From Nymphaea colorata (lineage: Eukaryota > Streptophyta > Magnoliopsida > Nymphaeales > Nymphaeaceae), in the NCBI RefSeq assembly GCF_008831285.2, contig NC_045138.2, positions 2,890,143 to 2,954,142 on the forward strand: a stretch of DNA of 64,000 nt, given 5' to 3'. The notes under the pieces are model-generated. The model was not told the DNA's origin, did no database searches, and saw only the letters and a list, made by a program, of their open reading frames with translations. Both the position numbers and the translations under genes were made by a program. This document shows positions 1 to 25,199 of this stretch, piece after piece (position 1 is the stretch's first letter; the number at the start of each line of letters is the position of its first letter).

Positions 1-636
1 GTGTTTCAATCTCACCTTTTGCAGTTCATGAGAGTAACGCCCATGAAGATCGAACACGTGATGCACTATTAACATGTCGGCTGCTCGACCAGTTATGCTA
101 AGCCCCTTGAAGCAATTAATTGTTAGATTTTTTTTTATAAAAATAATTAAGATAGCCACCAACTTTTATAAAACAGTTTCACTGGACTCAACTAAAAGTC
201 TTAGGATTGAGGGGGGAAATGCTCGTTGTCGTTGGTGTGCCTAACTCTACGAATGGATGATGCGGCTGGGCAAGCCATGAAAACTTAGTTCTCAGCGTTT
301 GCATTAAAACATCAATTCACTGCAAGAGCTAGTTGTGAGTCAACCTCATCAGTTTTTCATTGGTAAGGTTTTTGTGGGGTGAGGCTCCTTTTTAAGAGTA
401 GAGAATTTATTGGATCCTTTTGTCATTATCCCCAGTAAAAAAAGTTTGTGATGACACTTCGCCTGTTTTTTAATGCATTTATTTCGCACGCACCGAAAGG
501 TCGTTTCTTTAAGTATACCCATATGGGTGAGTTGTCCTTGTTTCTTGACTCGGACCGTTTGTTGTGACGGTTGGTTTCTTTTCATTTAAAGTGTTTGAAA
601 GTAGGTTGGAGCTATGATTTTTTAAGATTTTTTTTT

Positions 637-830
637 AGGGGATAGGGAGGCAAAACAGTCCAACTTCTGGATTCGAGTGGGATCAAATTGAACCTGAATC
701 CAAACTACACATGGCACCACTACGCACAACTAAAAATCTTCAATTTTTTTAATGCATTTTTTTTTATTTGCTGGAGTGGGACCATGGCCTAGGCGGCCCC
801 CTCCCTCCCTCCACCCCTGTTTGAAAAGTT
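637..830 (+). repeat. Dispersed repeat family A, copy 1
   Basis: An AT-rich core with a 'caactaaaaat' stretch is followed by a GC-rich tail reading 'ccatggcctaggcggcccc' and C-rich triplets. The same layout recurs at 5356-5530 and 52660-52855, and partly at 1018-1180 (reverse) and 1404-1520. Family identity is unknown; it could be a degraded non-autonomous element or an LTR fragment. Confidence 0.5.
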
Positions 831-1017
831 TTCGGTGCAAAAAATGTTACTAATGGGTAAATTGAAATATAGTTGAAACTGCATTCTTGGCATCCAAATC
901 CTGTTTTGAAGCTTAAAAGGAAAAATATGTTGGATGCCGATGGGGTCTTCATGTGACCTATACCCATTCTTTAAAACATTAATTCATAATTAAACCTTAG
1001 GTAAATCTGGTCCAAAT

Positions 1018-1180
1018 ATATGGAGTAGGCCCACATGATCCTGGTCAGGGGCAGGGAGTGGGGGCTGAGAGGTGATTACAGAACCTTTTTTTTTTATATT
1101 GAAAAAGTTAAATTTTTTTAGTTTGGTTTGACCCGTTGCTCCTCTTGACGCGACCTGCAGATCGTTTGGCCCGTCCTTAA
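1018..1180 (-). repeat. Dispersed repeat family A, copy 2 (reverse)
   Basis: The reverse complement reads 'gacgggccaaacgatctgca', then 'caagaggagcaacgggtc', then 'ccaaactaaaaaaattt' and 'tttttcaatat'. These blocks occur in the same order at 1404-1520 and 5356-5480 on the + strand. It is non-coding. Confidence 0.5.
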
Positions 1181-1403
1181 ACAAACCTGTCTCTTCCCTT
1201 GATCCTAGTCATTGTTCATAGTCAATATAAATAGGCAAACAACTGTGGGCGACTTTTGCATCACAGTTTTTAATTGGAAAGTATTTCAGTTTAGAAGGGG
1301 GACATTGTGTTGAACGTGTGCCACTTTTTTGCCTCAGACATTATGTCAATCATTAATTTTCACATTTTTATTTAAATTGGTGTTCAACATCCATTTGCTT
1401 ATA

Positions 1404-1520
1404 TACAAGGGCGAAGCTAGGATTTTTTTGAGGGCGGGGCTAACAATCGTAGGTTGGCCAAGAGGAGCGACGAGTCAGGCCAAACTAAAAAATTTTTATT
1501 TTTTCAATATAATTTTTTTT
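1404..1520 (+). repeat. Dispersed repeat family A, copy 3
   Basis: It carries 'gggcgaagctaggattttt', 'ccaagaggagcgacgagtc' and 'ccaaactaaaaaattttta' in family order. It is truncated before the GC-rich 'ggcctaggc' tail seen in other copies. Confidence 0.5.
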
Positions 1521-1794
1521 CCTGTGCTTCCCTTCTTATAAAGCTGGTTTGATGGGAATCAGTGACCCATGTGTCATTTCTTAAAAAATTTTATTGATTT
1601 TTTATTTACTTATTTCTATACAATTTTCAGCTGAATGATCTGCCAATCTACTAAGTCGGCAGCTCTGCTGGTTCATTTTCAATCATTTTCAAAGACTTTC
1701 ATTTTCAAAGACTATGGGTGGCCATTGCATCGGGCTAGGTCGGTTCAGGGCCATTTTGTTAGCACTAAAATTCCTTCATATTTATCTCGGTTGA

Positions 1795-1962
1795 AGTTAG
1801 GGGTGGAATCAGTTTTTTTTTATGAGAAGGTCCGAATTAAAGTTTTTAAATTTTATGTTGAATTGAAATATCATTTTTTTAAACTTTTATATAAAATAAA
1901 TATATATTTTTTTAAATTAAGATGGGGCCAGGGCCCCATCTACCTTGGCTCTGCCCTTAATT
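1795..1962 (+). repeat. Dispersed repeat family B, copy 1
   Basis: The pattern is 'gaaggtccgaattaaagttt', then 'gaaatatcatttttttaaa', then a run of A/T ending in 'aagatggggcca' and 'ttggctctgccctta'. A related layout occurs at 45298-45470. It is a degraded repeat of unknown class. Confidence 0.4.
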
Positions 1963-2363
1963 CAAGCCCTTTTCAGTTGTATTTTGTTCAAAAATAAAAA
2001 TATATTATATATATATATATATATATTATGGAGCCCAACCAGGTTCAGCCCAAACCAAGGGTCCGAAAGCTTGGCCCGCTGCACCTATCTGCGACAGGAA
2101 CTAGATAGGTTTCCACCTTAGGAATAGGGCCGTATCAGTTTTCTCAAAAAATGTACATATGAGTTGAAAGTTTGGATTATATAAAAGAAGCCAACAAAAA
2201 GCCTACATATTACAACGATTTGCTAATACAATAAAAGGAAAGAACAATTGCAATAGGATGACGATCGGGAGAACTTTCCTTACTTGTGAAAGTAATGTGA
2301 TCTGACCCCGATATAAAGCGTGGGTCATCCCCAAGAGCCATTTGCAGGTACATGACCACCTTT

Positions 2364-2391
2364 CATGAACATGAACATGAACATGAACATG
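2364..2391. repeat. (CATGAA)n hexamer microsatellite
   Basis: Four to five direct copies of 'catgaa' lie in a row. On the minus strand they read as a run of His-Val codons, which is an artefact of the repeat and not a protein. Confidence 0.85.
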
Positions 2392-3185
2392 CAAGTAGGA
2401 GGAAGAGATCCTGGCCTCAACGGCCGGTATGTCTACGTTTCATATATATATATATATATAAAAGACAAAATACTCAATAAAAACATTAAAAGCAATGAAA
2501 ATAAAAGAAAAAAAGTCTTTTGATGTTTTTTTATTTCAAAACAAATTGTTCTCTTTTTCATTTTTTTTCATTTTTTACATTTTTTTTTGCTTTAAGGTTT
2601 AAGTTAAGTTAAGTTATTTATCCATAGTTCTATCATTACTAAAAATATCAGTTTTTATCATTTTACCAAATTCCTGTTTATATTTCTTTTTTGATAGTTC
2701 CTCATTTATTTTGTTTGGGGTCGTATTAAGCTCCTTCGTACTCATGCCGACTAGCAAGAAAATCAAGAACTTTAAGCCATGCTTTTGAGATTATTGCAAA
2801 CATGGTAAGCCCATGAGATTTTTTTTTTTTTTTTTGAAAACGAACATAGTCTGCAAAGTAAATCGGATGTTTCCTTCATAAGCGCAATGTAGTGCTTGGG
2901 CCGAAAGCAAATGTCAATTCCTAAATGACTATCATAATTTTTTTAAAAAAATAAAATAAAATAAAAGAAAACCTTTTCCAAAACCCGTCGCATCATGTAA
3001 TTCCGACCCAAACATTGACAGCGCCTTGTTGCGCGGGGCTCACGTGAAAGTATTGTTCGCCTTAAAGATAATATTAAAAAAAAACTGAAAAAGAAATTGT
3101 TAAAGTTAAATGAAACTAGAAAAAATCCATTTCTCAATGGGCGGCGGCTTCTACGGGTTTCTGTGACGCTGGGCTTGACCGACTA

Positions 3186-3370
3186 CAGAAACCTTCAACT
3201 CGGCTCCACTAAAATTAAATAAAATATTTTTAATATAAAATAATACATAATTATAATAATATATAATTATATATATAATAATTAATATTAAATTATAAAG
3301 TGTCGGTCAAATTAAGCTACGGCCAGGCTAACTCAGCCAAACTCAACGGCTTGTCGAGCTAACCGGACTC
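3186..3370. repeat. GC-ended, AT-core repeat (family C), degenerate copy
   Basis: An AT-only core of about 110 bp ('aaaatatttttaatataaaa' and similar) is flanked by 'ctcggctccac' on the left and a GC-rich 'gtcggtcaaattaagct' to 'ccggactcgag' segment on the right. The architecture matches the clearer copies at 4846-5100 and 8545-8866. Confidence 0.4.
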
Positions 3371-3648
3371 GAGACCAGCTCTAGTCAGCCCGGACACCAA
3401 GTACCTATCTGTCCGGTCCCCAGCCTGTGCTGACTTCGTATTCATACCGCCTGGAGCTGTCTCCGGATGTCTACATCAAAACTTAAAATATGGATAGAGG
3501 GAAGTTTTCGTTTGAGAAAAATAAAAAATAACAATAAAAAAATCTTTAATCGAAATCCGGCTGCGAGCAAAGTCCAATACAAAACACGTGCAGAGGGTAA
3601 TGGCAGGGGCATGGAATCAACGGCTGCCTCCCTCCTCCGCCTCCCGCT

Positions 3649-3656
3649 TATATATA
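3649..3656 (+). promoter_or_regulatory. TATA box of the glucosylceramidase gene
   Basis: A 'tatatata' followed by 'agcaggtgctcc' lies at the edge of a locally GC-rich, pyrimidine-rich segment. It sits just over 200 bp before a good splice donor at 3858. Spacing predicts transcription starting near 3680. The assignment to the downstream gene is inference, since no transcript evidence is available here. Confidence 0.5.
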
Positions 3657-3679
3657 AGCAGGTGCTCCTTCCACCGGCC

Positions 3680-3857
3680 ATCCTAACAGCGCGATCGACC
3701 GACGGGTCACACTCCTGGAGACCTACCGCTCGATTCCGGCCGCCGGCCACTCCCGATCTTCCGATCATCCCCGCCCGTCGAGAAAGACCGATTTCGGCGC
3801 CCGGCTCCTAATTCCGACGTCGCTTTTCTCTTCCAGAGCGACGCCGCCTCTGTTCAG
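3680..3857 (+). other. Probable 5'-UTR exon 1 (non-coding)
   Basis: This CG-rich segment runs from the predicted start to 'ctctgttcag', followed by the donor 'gtaata' at 3858. Its base composition and CpG content differ sharply from the AT-rich surroundings, as expected of a plant 5' end. A matching acceptor 'ttctgctag' ends at 7625, 19 nt before the ATG at 7645. The exact start is a guess from the TATA position. Confidence 0.5.
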
Positions 3858-4845
3858 GTAATAACTCCGGCCTTTTCCTCTTCTGTCGTCTTTTCTTCTT
3901 CTCTCCGATCCCGAACGTATGGAATTGAACGGCAGAAAATAGGCGGACATTCTTTCTTACTTCCATTTCCGAACCGACGACTCCTAATTTGTTTTCAGAC
4001 AATTTCTACATAAATGTTAGACAAGATTATCATATAATCTAAGCAGTGGCGTAGCTCTTTAATTCTTTTTTTATTTTTATATAAATTTAATATTTATTTT
4101 TATACATATACACCAGTTCTTTAACATTCTTTTATTTTATATTAATAATTTTAATATTTATTTTTAGTGCCCCTACACAGGTGCCCTAATTTTTCTATCA
4201 CGCGCCCAAAATTTCCATGTCCTTGTACCCATTCACCTATATATGTATATGACACGCCTAAAGTTTCGATGTCCTTTTTGCCCATTCCACGCGAGTTCCC
4301 TTACCAGGCAATGTCGGTATCGGTCCGTTGATCGTGATGGTGGGACCGCCTCACATGGTATGACTCGTGCGGATGGGGGCAACGGTGGTCACGGATGGCT
4401 ACCTTATCGCACCACGCGATCGTGTGCCGGTCGTGGTGTGTGTGGTCATCACGCGCCATAACTTCATCAGCTTTCTTTCATTATGACCAACCAGTATTGT
4501 TGTTATCTGAGCTTACATTGTTGATCATCATCATCGTCATTGCAGAGATTGTGTTGACAAAAAAAAATGGTAGCTTTTGTATACATCGATGATAATATCT
4601 TACATGCTTAGTTTGATAGACTCATTTAAAAGTTATCAAATATGTTTCCGGTTATCATCTCAATGGCTCTAGTATGAATGTTGCCTATAATCAAAATTGG
4701 TGTGCAATCTAATATGTATCGAAACTAAAGAAATTTTTTATTATCTATTGAAACTAAAGAAAATTTGTATGTGCCTATAATCTCAATTAGTGTGGGTCTA
4801 ATATGTATTGAAACTAAAGAAAATTTTATATTTGGTTTATAGTGG

Positions 4846-5100
4846 GTGAAATTAAGCCTGGGTACCCGGCCGGGCCGTCGCCGAGTAAAATATTTTTTAT
4901 TATTTTTTAAACTTAATAATGTATATTTTATAATTAAAATATATTTTATATTATTAAAAATAATTTTTTATTATCAAACGGGTCGGGACGGGCCAGACCC
5001 GGGCTATCAGTCTGGGCCCGGGCCCGGGCCCGACGGGCCGTCCCGAGTCGGGTCTTACCGGGTTGGGTTGGCCTGGCCTGGCCCGATGCCCACCCCTAGG
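4846..5100. repeat. GC-ended, AT-core repeat (family C)
   Basis: About 110 bp made almost only of A and T is bracketed by GC-rich ends. The left end has 'acccggccgggccgtcg'; the right end has stacked 'gggcccgggcccgggcccga' and finishes 'ccgatgcccacccctag'. The 8545-8866 copy has the same core words ('ttaaacttaataatgt', 'attttttattatcaaacggg') and ends in the same 'cgatgcccacccct'. The terminal words resemble hAT-type miniature elements, but no clean target duplication is visible. Confidence 0.6.
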
Positions 5101-5355
5101 TGAAATCTTTGTTGTTTAGACTCCTCAAGGAGCATAACATAGCTGGTCGGAGTAGGAGTTGTATAAACTGCACCTTGTTGTTTTGATTCCCATGGATTTT
5201 GATTCCCATGGATGCTACAATCCTAAACCGTTAAAAGGTGGGTTGCACTCCATAGCAGTCTGCTTCCCACCCAAGCCTCAATGCAGATTAAGTCTTCAGA
5301 AGCAGGAGGAATATGGTGAGGGCCTTGTTTGAAAGGTGGATAACTCCGACAAGAG

Positions 5356-5530
5356 CGAAGCCATAATTTTTTTTAGGGGCGGGCCAAACAGTTCGCAGGT
5401 CGGGCCAAGAGGAGTGACATTGGGCCAAGAGGAGCGACAGGTCGAGCCAAACTAAAAAAATTTGATTTTTTCAATATAAAAAAAAAATCCTACACTCACC
5501 CGAGCCATGGCCTAGGCCCCCCTCCTCCAC
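5356..5530 (+). repeat. Dispersed repeat family A, copy 4
   Basis: This is the fullest copy. Blocks in order are 'gcgaagccataatttttttt', 'ggggcgggccaaacagttcg', a partly duplicated 'gccaagaggag(t/c)gaca', 'ccaaactaaaaaaatttga', 'tttttcaatataaaaa' and the GC tail 'gccatggcctaggcccccc'. Confidence 0.55.
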
Positions 5531-7644
5531 TGAATCCCGGTCATATGGAAACCCTCATTTAGACTCTTAAATATTTATAATAGGATACTTAGTAGTTATT
5601 TTCTTCATTTATATGTTTACATCCCCTAAAAATCTAAAACTTGAGTACTTCTACCCTTCAGCTAGAAATTTGTGGCTTTGCTCCTAATTTGAAGGTAGAA
5701 TTTGGTGTGCTTCAATGCTAGTTGATGTCAATGAAAAAATGAATAGCTTTTGTTGTTTGGCATGCGTAATTTATTTTTTAGAATTATGCTTCAAGTTGAA
5801 CCTTAGATCTTGAATTTAAAACCAAACTCGGTCTCTCTTAGGAATCACAAGTCAGATTTTTTCTTTTGACAAGTAAATGGAAGGAGTAAAAAATGAAAGA
5901 TCTCTCTACCCCACTTAAGATATTTAATTTCATGAATCTTGGCCTTTTGAATTTTTTCGCCATATGCATAATTCGAAGATCAGAGGTAATCAATAGAAGG
6001 TGGAGTGTCTTGTGTATATTGCTTAATGGTCGCTCCGGATTTTTTGCATGAAAATGAGCATAAGATTTGCCAGTTGATGAGAAAGTGGCTGCCCATTTTC
6101 CAATCGAAAGTAGGAAATGTCCCAAGTCAATGAGAAAAGTACATTTTATCTTATCACTGAAAGTGATCGACATCTATCGAGAAGATTAACCTTCTACGCT
6201 TCTTCCGGTCGTAGTAGTCTACAACGTCCAGTGGAGGAGAAAATCAGTACTCGTCATTTTCGTGTTCGACTCCATGGGAAAATTATTCCTTATGAAAATT
6301 GATCAGGTGTTGTTTTCTTCGTCAAGTAGGCCCAAAAGTTGACCAACTAAACAGAAATCGTCCATATTTTTCTCTAACAAATATCGTCTTTCCAAAAGCC
6401 TCTATAAAAACATGACAAGGCAAAAAAGGGCATTAGGCAGAGAGAAAATATTCTGTGGTTCTTTTCTGATAGGTTTGTTGCATAAAATCTCTCGTGTGTG
6501 TTTGTCAAATGACTGTTGGTGATCACATAAATGGACTTTATTGATGCGATACACAGTTCTTGGGGCAAGCCATTGGATTCCTTCTGCCTTTATGTGTTTT
6601 ACTAGTAACTAGATGGATATTTTAGTAATTTTACAAGGCAAATATTTCTAAATTCTGTTTTGCCTTTATAAGGAGAGAAGTCTTTCATTTAACTACCAAA
6701 GACGTTTTGGTTATTTTTAAACCATACCATGTACACCATCCCTTATTAAGGGCCATAACATATAACATGCTGCATGTAATAAAATTTTGAATAAATAGTG
6801 GAACCCTAAGATCCTTAATTTCAAATGCTTACATGTTATTAAAGCATTGGAACTTTTTTGGAAGTCCTAATGCTTTTTGAAGTAAACTTTTAAATTTTAA
6901 ATTAGACCTCTTAGGAAAAAATTTTCCCGATTCCGCACTGTTGTATGCCCTCACTGATCCGGTCCCACTTATCACCAGAGACTTCTTCTGCCGTACAAGA
7001 GTGGAAAAAGCAAATGAAAAGGTGAAAGAAAAGATAAACCCCTTTTCAAAGCCAAGTAAAGTTAGCAATGAATGGTCGGGCCTCGCGGCCCCAGCATCGA
7101 CTGAGCTCTATGAATGGGACCCAAACATTTTTACGGGCTTCGGCAAAGGACAGACACTTTTCTTTTTCCAGCTTTACTGATTCATTAATGCAAAAAATAA
7201 TCATTTTTTATATTCAAAAGAAAATAAAAACTATTTTTTCCAGGTAGGTCCTTCAGCTCTTACTTTCGAAAGATGTCTTATAATATATATTTTTTGTCAC
7301 AGTTTCTAAAACCAAGTGGGTCAGCGAATCAATTGAGCATGCGCATATATCACGTGTGCAAACTTGTTCTTACAAAAAAAGATATAAAAAAGAGCATATG
7401 CCCAAACTTATATATATAAGGTTTTTGAGTTTAAAAAACTGCCCGTATGCCCATATATTTTATTGGAGAGGGTTATTTTCAAGATCATTGAGTTTGCAGT
7501 CGATGGTAAGTCTGAGTACGAGAGGCCGTGTTATGATTATTAAACGTTATTAATATTCTGCTCATGAATTAGTTAATAAGCCCCTAATTCACGTCAGTAT
7601 TAATGGCTTGACGGGCTTCTGCTAGGTACTGAAAAACCTTTACG

Positions 7645-20992
<13,348 letters not shown>

Positions 20993-21239
20993 TAGTCGAT
21001 TGTGATTGGACTTGTAATAAGTTCTTGCAAAAATTATTACATTTTAAGAGTTCTCCAGTCAAGGAGCTTCCTCCACATTCTTTATGACCATACTTGCATA
21101 AGATGGTGGACTTAACAGTCCATTGTGATTGCACTTGGAATAAGTTCTTGCAAGAATTATTACATTTTAAGAGTTCTCCAGTGGCATATCCCTCCCAAAG
21201 GACACATTATCTCTTTTGTGTAAAATTTTAAGTATTTTG

Positions 21240-21245
21240 AATAAA
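21240..21245 (+). terminator. Candidate polyadenylation signal (AATAAA)
   Basis: This AATAAA lies 248 nt after the TAG stop, beyond the duplicated 3'-UTR unit, with U-rich sequence nearby. It is the first canonical signal downstream of the stop. Confidence 0.5.
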
Positions 21246-22405
21246 TGGCTCACGGTTTTATTCATGAGAAATGTCTCATCATGCAGAAATCCTTAGTTGA
21301 AAGTTGAAACTCATATTCTAAGGTTCTAGTTCCTCAAACCAAATGGATGGGATTTTCTTTTTCAATAATCTAGGAGTTAGAATAACAATAAAACATATTA
21401 CCTCCATTGTGTAATTGGATTCTAAGGTAGTTGTAGTAGGAAGAGTTTTAACTTTTGGCTCTTCTAAATTTTAATTTAGGTTACAAAAACCATGATTTTT
21501 GAAGTAGGTCTTTGTCTTGGCAATAAAGAGCCAATAACTATGAAGTGCATCTTGAATTAAATATAGGAACTGCATTTTGTGGTTAGTTTTTACAAAAAAT
21601 GGACATAAAAATATTAAATCTTGGCAATTTCTGTCAATGCAGGTAGACAATTGATAAATGCTTGGACTAACAAAAATGCAAGAATCATTTCTCAAAATTA
21701 TGCAAGGAAACTAATTTCTAGGACAGGCCATAGGGATCATTTCCAGTAAGCCTTTAACTAAAACCATAAAAAAAAATTAACATTCTCCTATGCTTTCCCA
21801 ATTAATTTAATTGTAGGGTTTTATCTAGATAAGGTTAAATTTGTCTTTCAGATCAAGTTATTCTTTGAGTTAAATTTGTCAACTGAACTTTTTTTCTTTG
21901 AACCAAATGATAACACTACCATTAAAAAATTAAGCAAAATAATTAATTGATAGAATGACGTATACTTATTGTTTAAATGACTCTTTTGCCAAGTAGCTGA
22001 CTATCGTACTTTGCTAACCATAATTCAATTCAAAAAGGCAGTCTTGTCTTGGAAGGCAGACCATCTTACATTTGTGTATATTAAGGCCAATAGAGTTAAT
22101 CATGTATTAATATTGTTAGGTAAAGCTAAATGGGGAAACCCAAATTAATAAACATGAACTTTCTCATTATGGAGACTAGTTAGTATTTTTATTACATTAA
22201 CCAACCTTGAGTTAGTAACAACCTATGGTTAATTACTAAAAGGCTAAATTTTATTAATGGTGCAATTTATGAGTGTCATTTGAGGGTCATTTCTTGGTAT
22301 CAAATCTTTGGGCGCCTCAAGTTTTTTTATTCTTATCTCCTTAGTAAATTTCACTAAATAAAATTAAAAAAAAACAAGAGATTGGCTAAAAGGTAAATTA
22401 TTAGT
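21246..22405. other. Non-coding DNA downstream of the glucosylceramidase gene
   Basis: AT-rich sequence with no recognisable gene, RNA or element ends. Homopolymer runs and short reading frames only. Confidence 0.6.
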
Positions 22406-22406
22406 T

Positions 22407-22686
22407 GTCAGAAATTAGTTGTAAATTTAGTTGTAAATCAGTTAAATAAGACTGTAAAACATGCTGCTAAGATCCAAAGAGTACAATAGTATAATATAAT
22501 TATGAAGAATCTATGTTAATCTTTCACATTGTTAATCTACAAAGAGTTATTCATTAGCTAGCTCCTTCGTGGACAAACTCACATTTGACCAATAGAACTC
22601 CAATAGAATAAAATACAAAAATAAAAATAAGATAATACAAAAAAAAAATACAAAGGACCTATATACAAGCATACATGAAAGTCTCA

Positions 22687-22728
<42 letters not shown>

Positions 22729-23112
22729 GTATCTGTGTGTGTGTTTGTAAATACAACCATACATGCATTTACACATAAACATGTACATTGAATACATACA
22801 AGTATTTATTTATAGTAATTCTATCAGACCGCACCCCCACCCCACCAAAAAGAAGAAAAAACTTATGGTTTAATCACTTAAAGTTTGTTCAAAAGAAAAT
22901 CTGATCTAGGACAATACAATGCTTTTGTGAAAAACTTATTAGGAACGACCAAACAAGGCCCTCTCTCTCTCCCACTCACTCACAACATCAAGAGAAGAAA
23001 TGAAGAAAACAAATAATTTTTGTGTCATTTAGAGACAAAGTTCTCCTACATCCATGATTTTATCTCAAAAGTTTTTTTTTATCTCAAAAAGATCAAAAAT
23101 CCAAGAAAAACA
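22407..23112 (-). repeat. Possible 3' LTR of a decayed Ty1/copia relic
   Basis: The right edge is set by a polypurine tract at 23113-23125 (minus strand AAGAGGGGGCAGT) immediately followed on the minus strand by TGTTTTTCTTGG. A plausible far edge is 'tgtcagaaattagttg' near 22407, which would give an LTR of about 700 bp. No second LTR copy is in the window, so the left edge is a guess. A (GT)n-(AT)n tract at 22687-22728 lies inside. Confidence 0.35.
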
Positions 23113-24260
23113 ACTGCCCCCTCTTAAACATGAGGATTAACGTAAAATTGTTAAAAATACACAAATAAATAAATGCCCCTACAAAATTTTTACCTTGAGG
23201 GCTCCCACCATATGAAATTTTGAGGCTAGATATGGTAACTCAACTATTTTCTTTAAGAATTCATCACACACAAAGTGATAGTCCATTTTGATATGCTTTG
23301 TTCACTTATGAAAGGTGTGGTTTCTAACAATGTAGATAAAATTTTTATCATCATGACATAACTTGGCTGATGTCTCCATATCATTTTCCATGTCACACAA
23401 TAACTGAAAAAACCAAACTATTTCTATAGTTGTTGATGTCATTGCTCTATACTCTGCTTTGATAGAGGATAATGAAACTTTTTGTTGTTTTTTACACTTC
23501 TATAAGGATTCACTTAGAAAACCACTAAAACCTGTTGTTGAGTATCTGTCATTGAGATCTTCTTCCTAATCAACATCAACATAAGCTATTAAATTCAATG
23601 AAAATGAAAATGAAAGAAAAACTCCCTGATTCATTGATCTTTTGATGTGTCTTATTATCTTGAACCTTGTTCCCATATGTAATGTTGTTGGAGAATGATG
23701 AAATTGACTTACTATGTGAATAACATGTGCAATGTCTGGTCAAGTAATACTGAGATATATCAATTATCCTGCCAATTGTCTATAAGGCATGAGATCATCC
23801 AGAGATATTTTATGATGAATCTTCATTTTCGTCCCAACAACCTCTTGAGTTTTAACTACATGGTCATTTGTGATATCTGATTTAGCAATAATTTTTACAA
23901 CAAATTAAATTTAAGACAACAAAGTAGCCTCTAGTTGAGTGGGCAATCTCTATTCCAAGAAAATATGTAAGAAAATCTAAATCTTCTATTTCAAAAGTTT
24001 GTCATAAGAATAGTTTAATTTCTCTTATTTCCTTTCCATCACTTCCTGTAATCAACGTATCATCAACATATAATACAAGGATAATAATACCTATAAAAGT
24101 GTTCTTAACAATAAGGGATGTATCAGTCAAACAAGATTGAAAACTGCATTAGTCATTAAAGTGGTCAAGCTATGCCTTTGGTGCTTGCTTCTATTTAATT
24201 ATTTTTATATATTTTCCTTCAAATTTGAAAAATGTATATACTATTACCTTTTGCAGATTC
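23113..24260 (-). pseudogene. Ty1/copia reverse transcriptase/RNase H relic
   Basis: On the minus strand the RT catalytic box YVDDTLITG is readable, with YVDD at 24059-24070 inside the stretch DTSLIVKNTFIGIIILV. Further on, an RNase H-like stretch with AEYRAM-type, LLCD and KHIKMDYHF words runs to about 23240, ending at a polypurine tract. Stops and frameshifts break the frame throughout. About 23230-24012 is duplicated at 61505-62214. Confidence 0.75.
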
Positions 24261-24449
24261 ATAGCTGATTCAGATGAATTGCTGAATTGGCCAATTCAAT
24301 GGAAATTGGCAGCCTGCCCAATTTGACTCTTTCTGACTTTTACAACACTGGATAAACCAAAGATCTAGTGTGGCCATAGTGAGATCTGTCAATAGGTCTC
24401 AGCTGCAAGCTAGTAACATGCCACTAGGTGTGCACTTTATGCACTTGTA

Positions 24450-25155
24450 AAATGTGTTAAACAGCATTCTTCTTAAGGTTTATCGAAGAGAAATCATAGA
24501 CACGTTATAGAAACAACTAGCATTCTTCTTATTTTTAAATGTGCATCAAAAAATTTTGAGTTGAGGCTGTTAGATGTCCGCTTATCTCATAAAGAAAATG
24601 ATATAAAAAACTTTATCAAGTACTTCTCCCCTTGAAAAATTGTTTAAATATTAATTAGGGGCGCTTAGAGATTGTGGATGTACATGTTATGATTTAAATG
24701 ATAGATTGAGATCTTTTTAATGAATCTGTAAATGTAAGATGAGGTTCTGCATGGACCATTTTTGCTGTAAATACACCACACTTTTATTTTTAATAAAGGA
24801 AAGAGACCTAGCCCCCAACACAGCCTTTGTCTGGAAATGATAAAGATGACAAACTAAGTTCAAAAGCTTTTAAATGTGCTTTTGTGGAGTATTCTTAAAC
24901 ACTTGAGGGAACCAGATGTAATGATTCGAAAAATGATAAACTGTCAATCTCAAGAAATGTAAGTTTCATTAAAAAAAAACATGGATTCAAAAGAAAGAAA
25001 GATTTTCAAGAGGACAAAGTCTATTCCTTTTTGTTTAAATATCTTTCAAAATATTATGAAGATTCATGTGAGAATGGAGATGAAAATGAAGAAAAGAATA
25101 ATAACACTGATAATGAAGATAAGATATCTAATAGGCTTATAATATTCCTCCTACA
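24450..25155 (+). pseudogene. Ty1/copia integrase C-terminal relic, plus strand
   Basis: Across several stops the + strand reads family words. RFIEEK (compare copia VAERKNR) is near 24477. YLIKKMI and SSTSPLEKLF lie near 24580-24650. DKLSSKAFKCAFVEYS lies near 24850-24900, followed by CNDSKNDKLSISRNVSFIKK to about 24990, the segment that in copia follows the integrase core. The orientation is opposite to the elements on both sides. The first part matches the integrase piece at 62220-62290 in inverse orientation. Confidence 0.65.
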
Positions 25156-25199
25156 TTGATTGGCGCCAATGTAGATCTAACAGAACGTGATGGTGAGAA

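Larger units (their letters stand above)
1..3640. other. Intergenic, repeat-derived DNA
   Basis: No gene is supported here. The stretch is AT-rich with homopolymer runs and holds several copies of short dispersed repeats (listed separately), an (AT)n tract at about 2005-2026, another at 2442-2461, and a hexamer array. Reading frames here are short, lack recognisable domains and overlap repeat sequence. Confidence 0.7.
3858..7625 (+). other. Probable 5'-UTR intron (3.8 kb)
   Basis: It is bounded by gtaata at 3858 and ctgctag at 7625. It contains a family C repeat (4846-5100), a family A repeat (5356-5530) and otherwise AT-rich non-coding DNA. If the upstream TATA serves a different transcript, this stretch would instead be intergenic. 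Confidence 0.45.

Noticed and set aside
2203-2394. Minus-strand frame starting with His-Val repeats
   Set aside because: The repeats come from the CATGAA hexamer array, and the rest has no recognisable domain.
3442-4002. Overlapping open frames on both strands near 3.5-4.0 kb
   Set aside because: They cross the TATA box, leader exon and donor on a GC-rich stretch where stops are rare by composition.
22407-25157. One single copia element spanning the whole interval
   Set aside because: The RT/RNase H piece is on the minus strand and the integrase piece on the plus strand, so at least two elements are involved.
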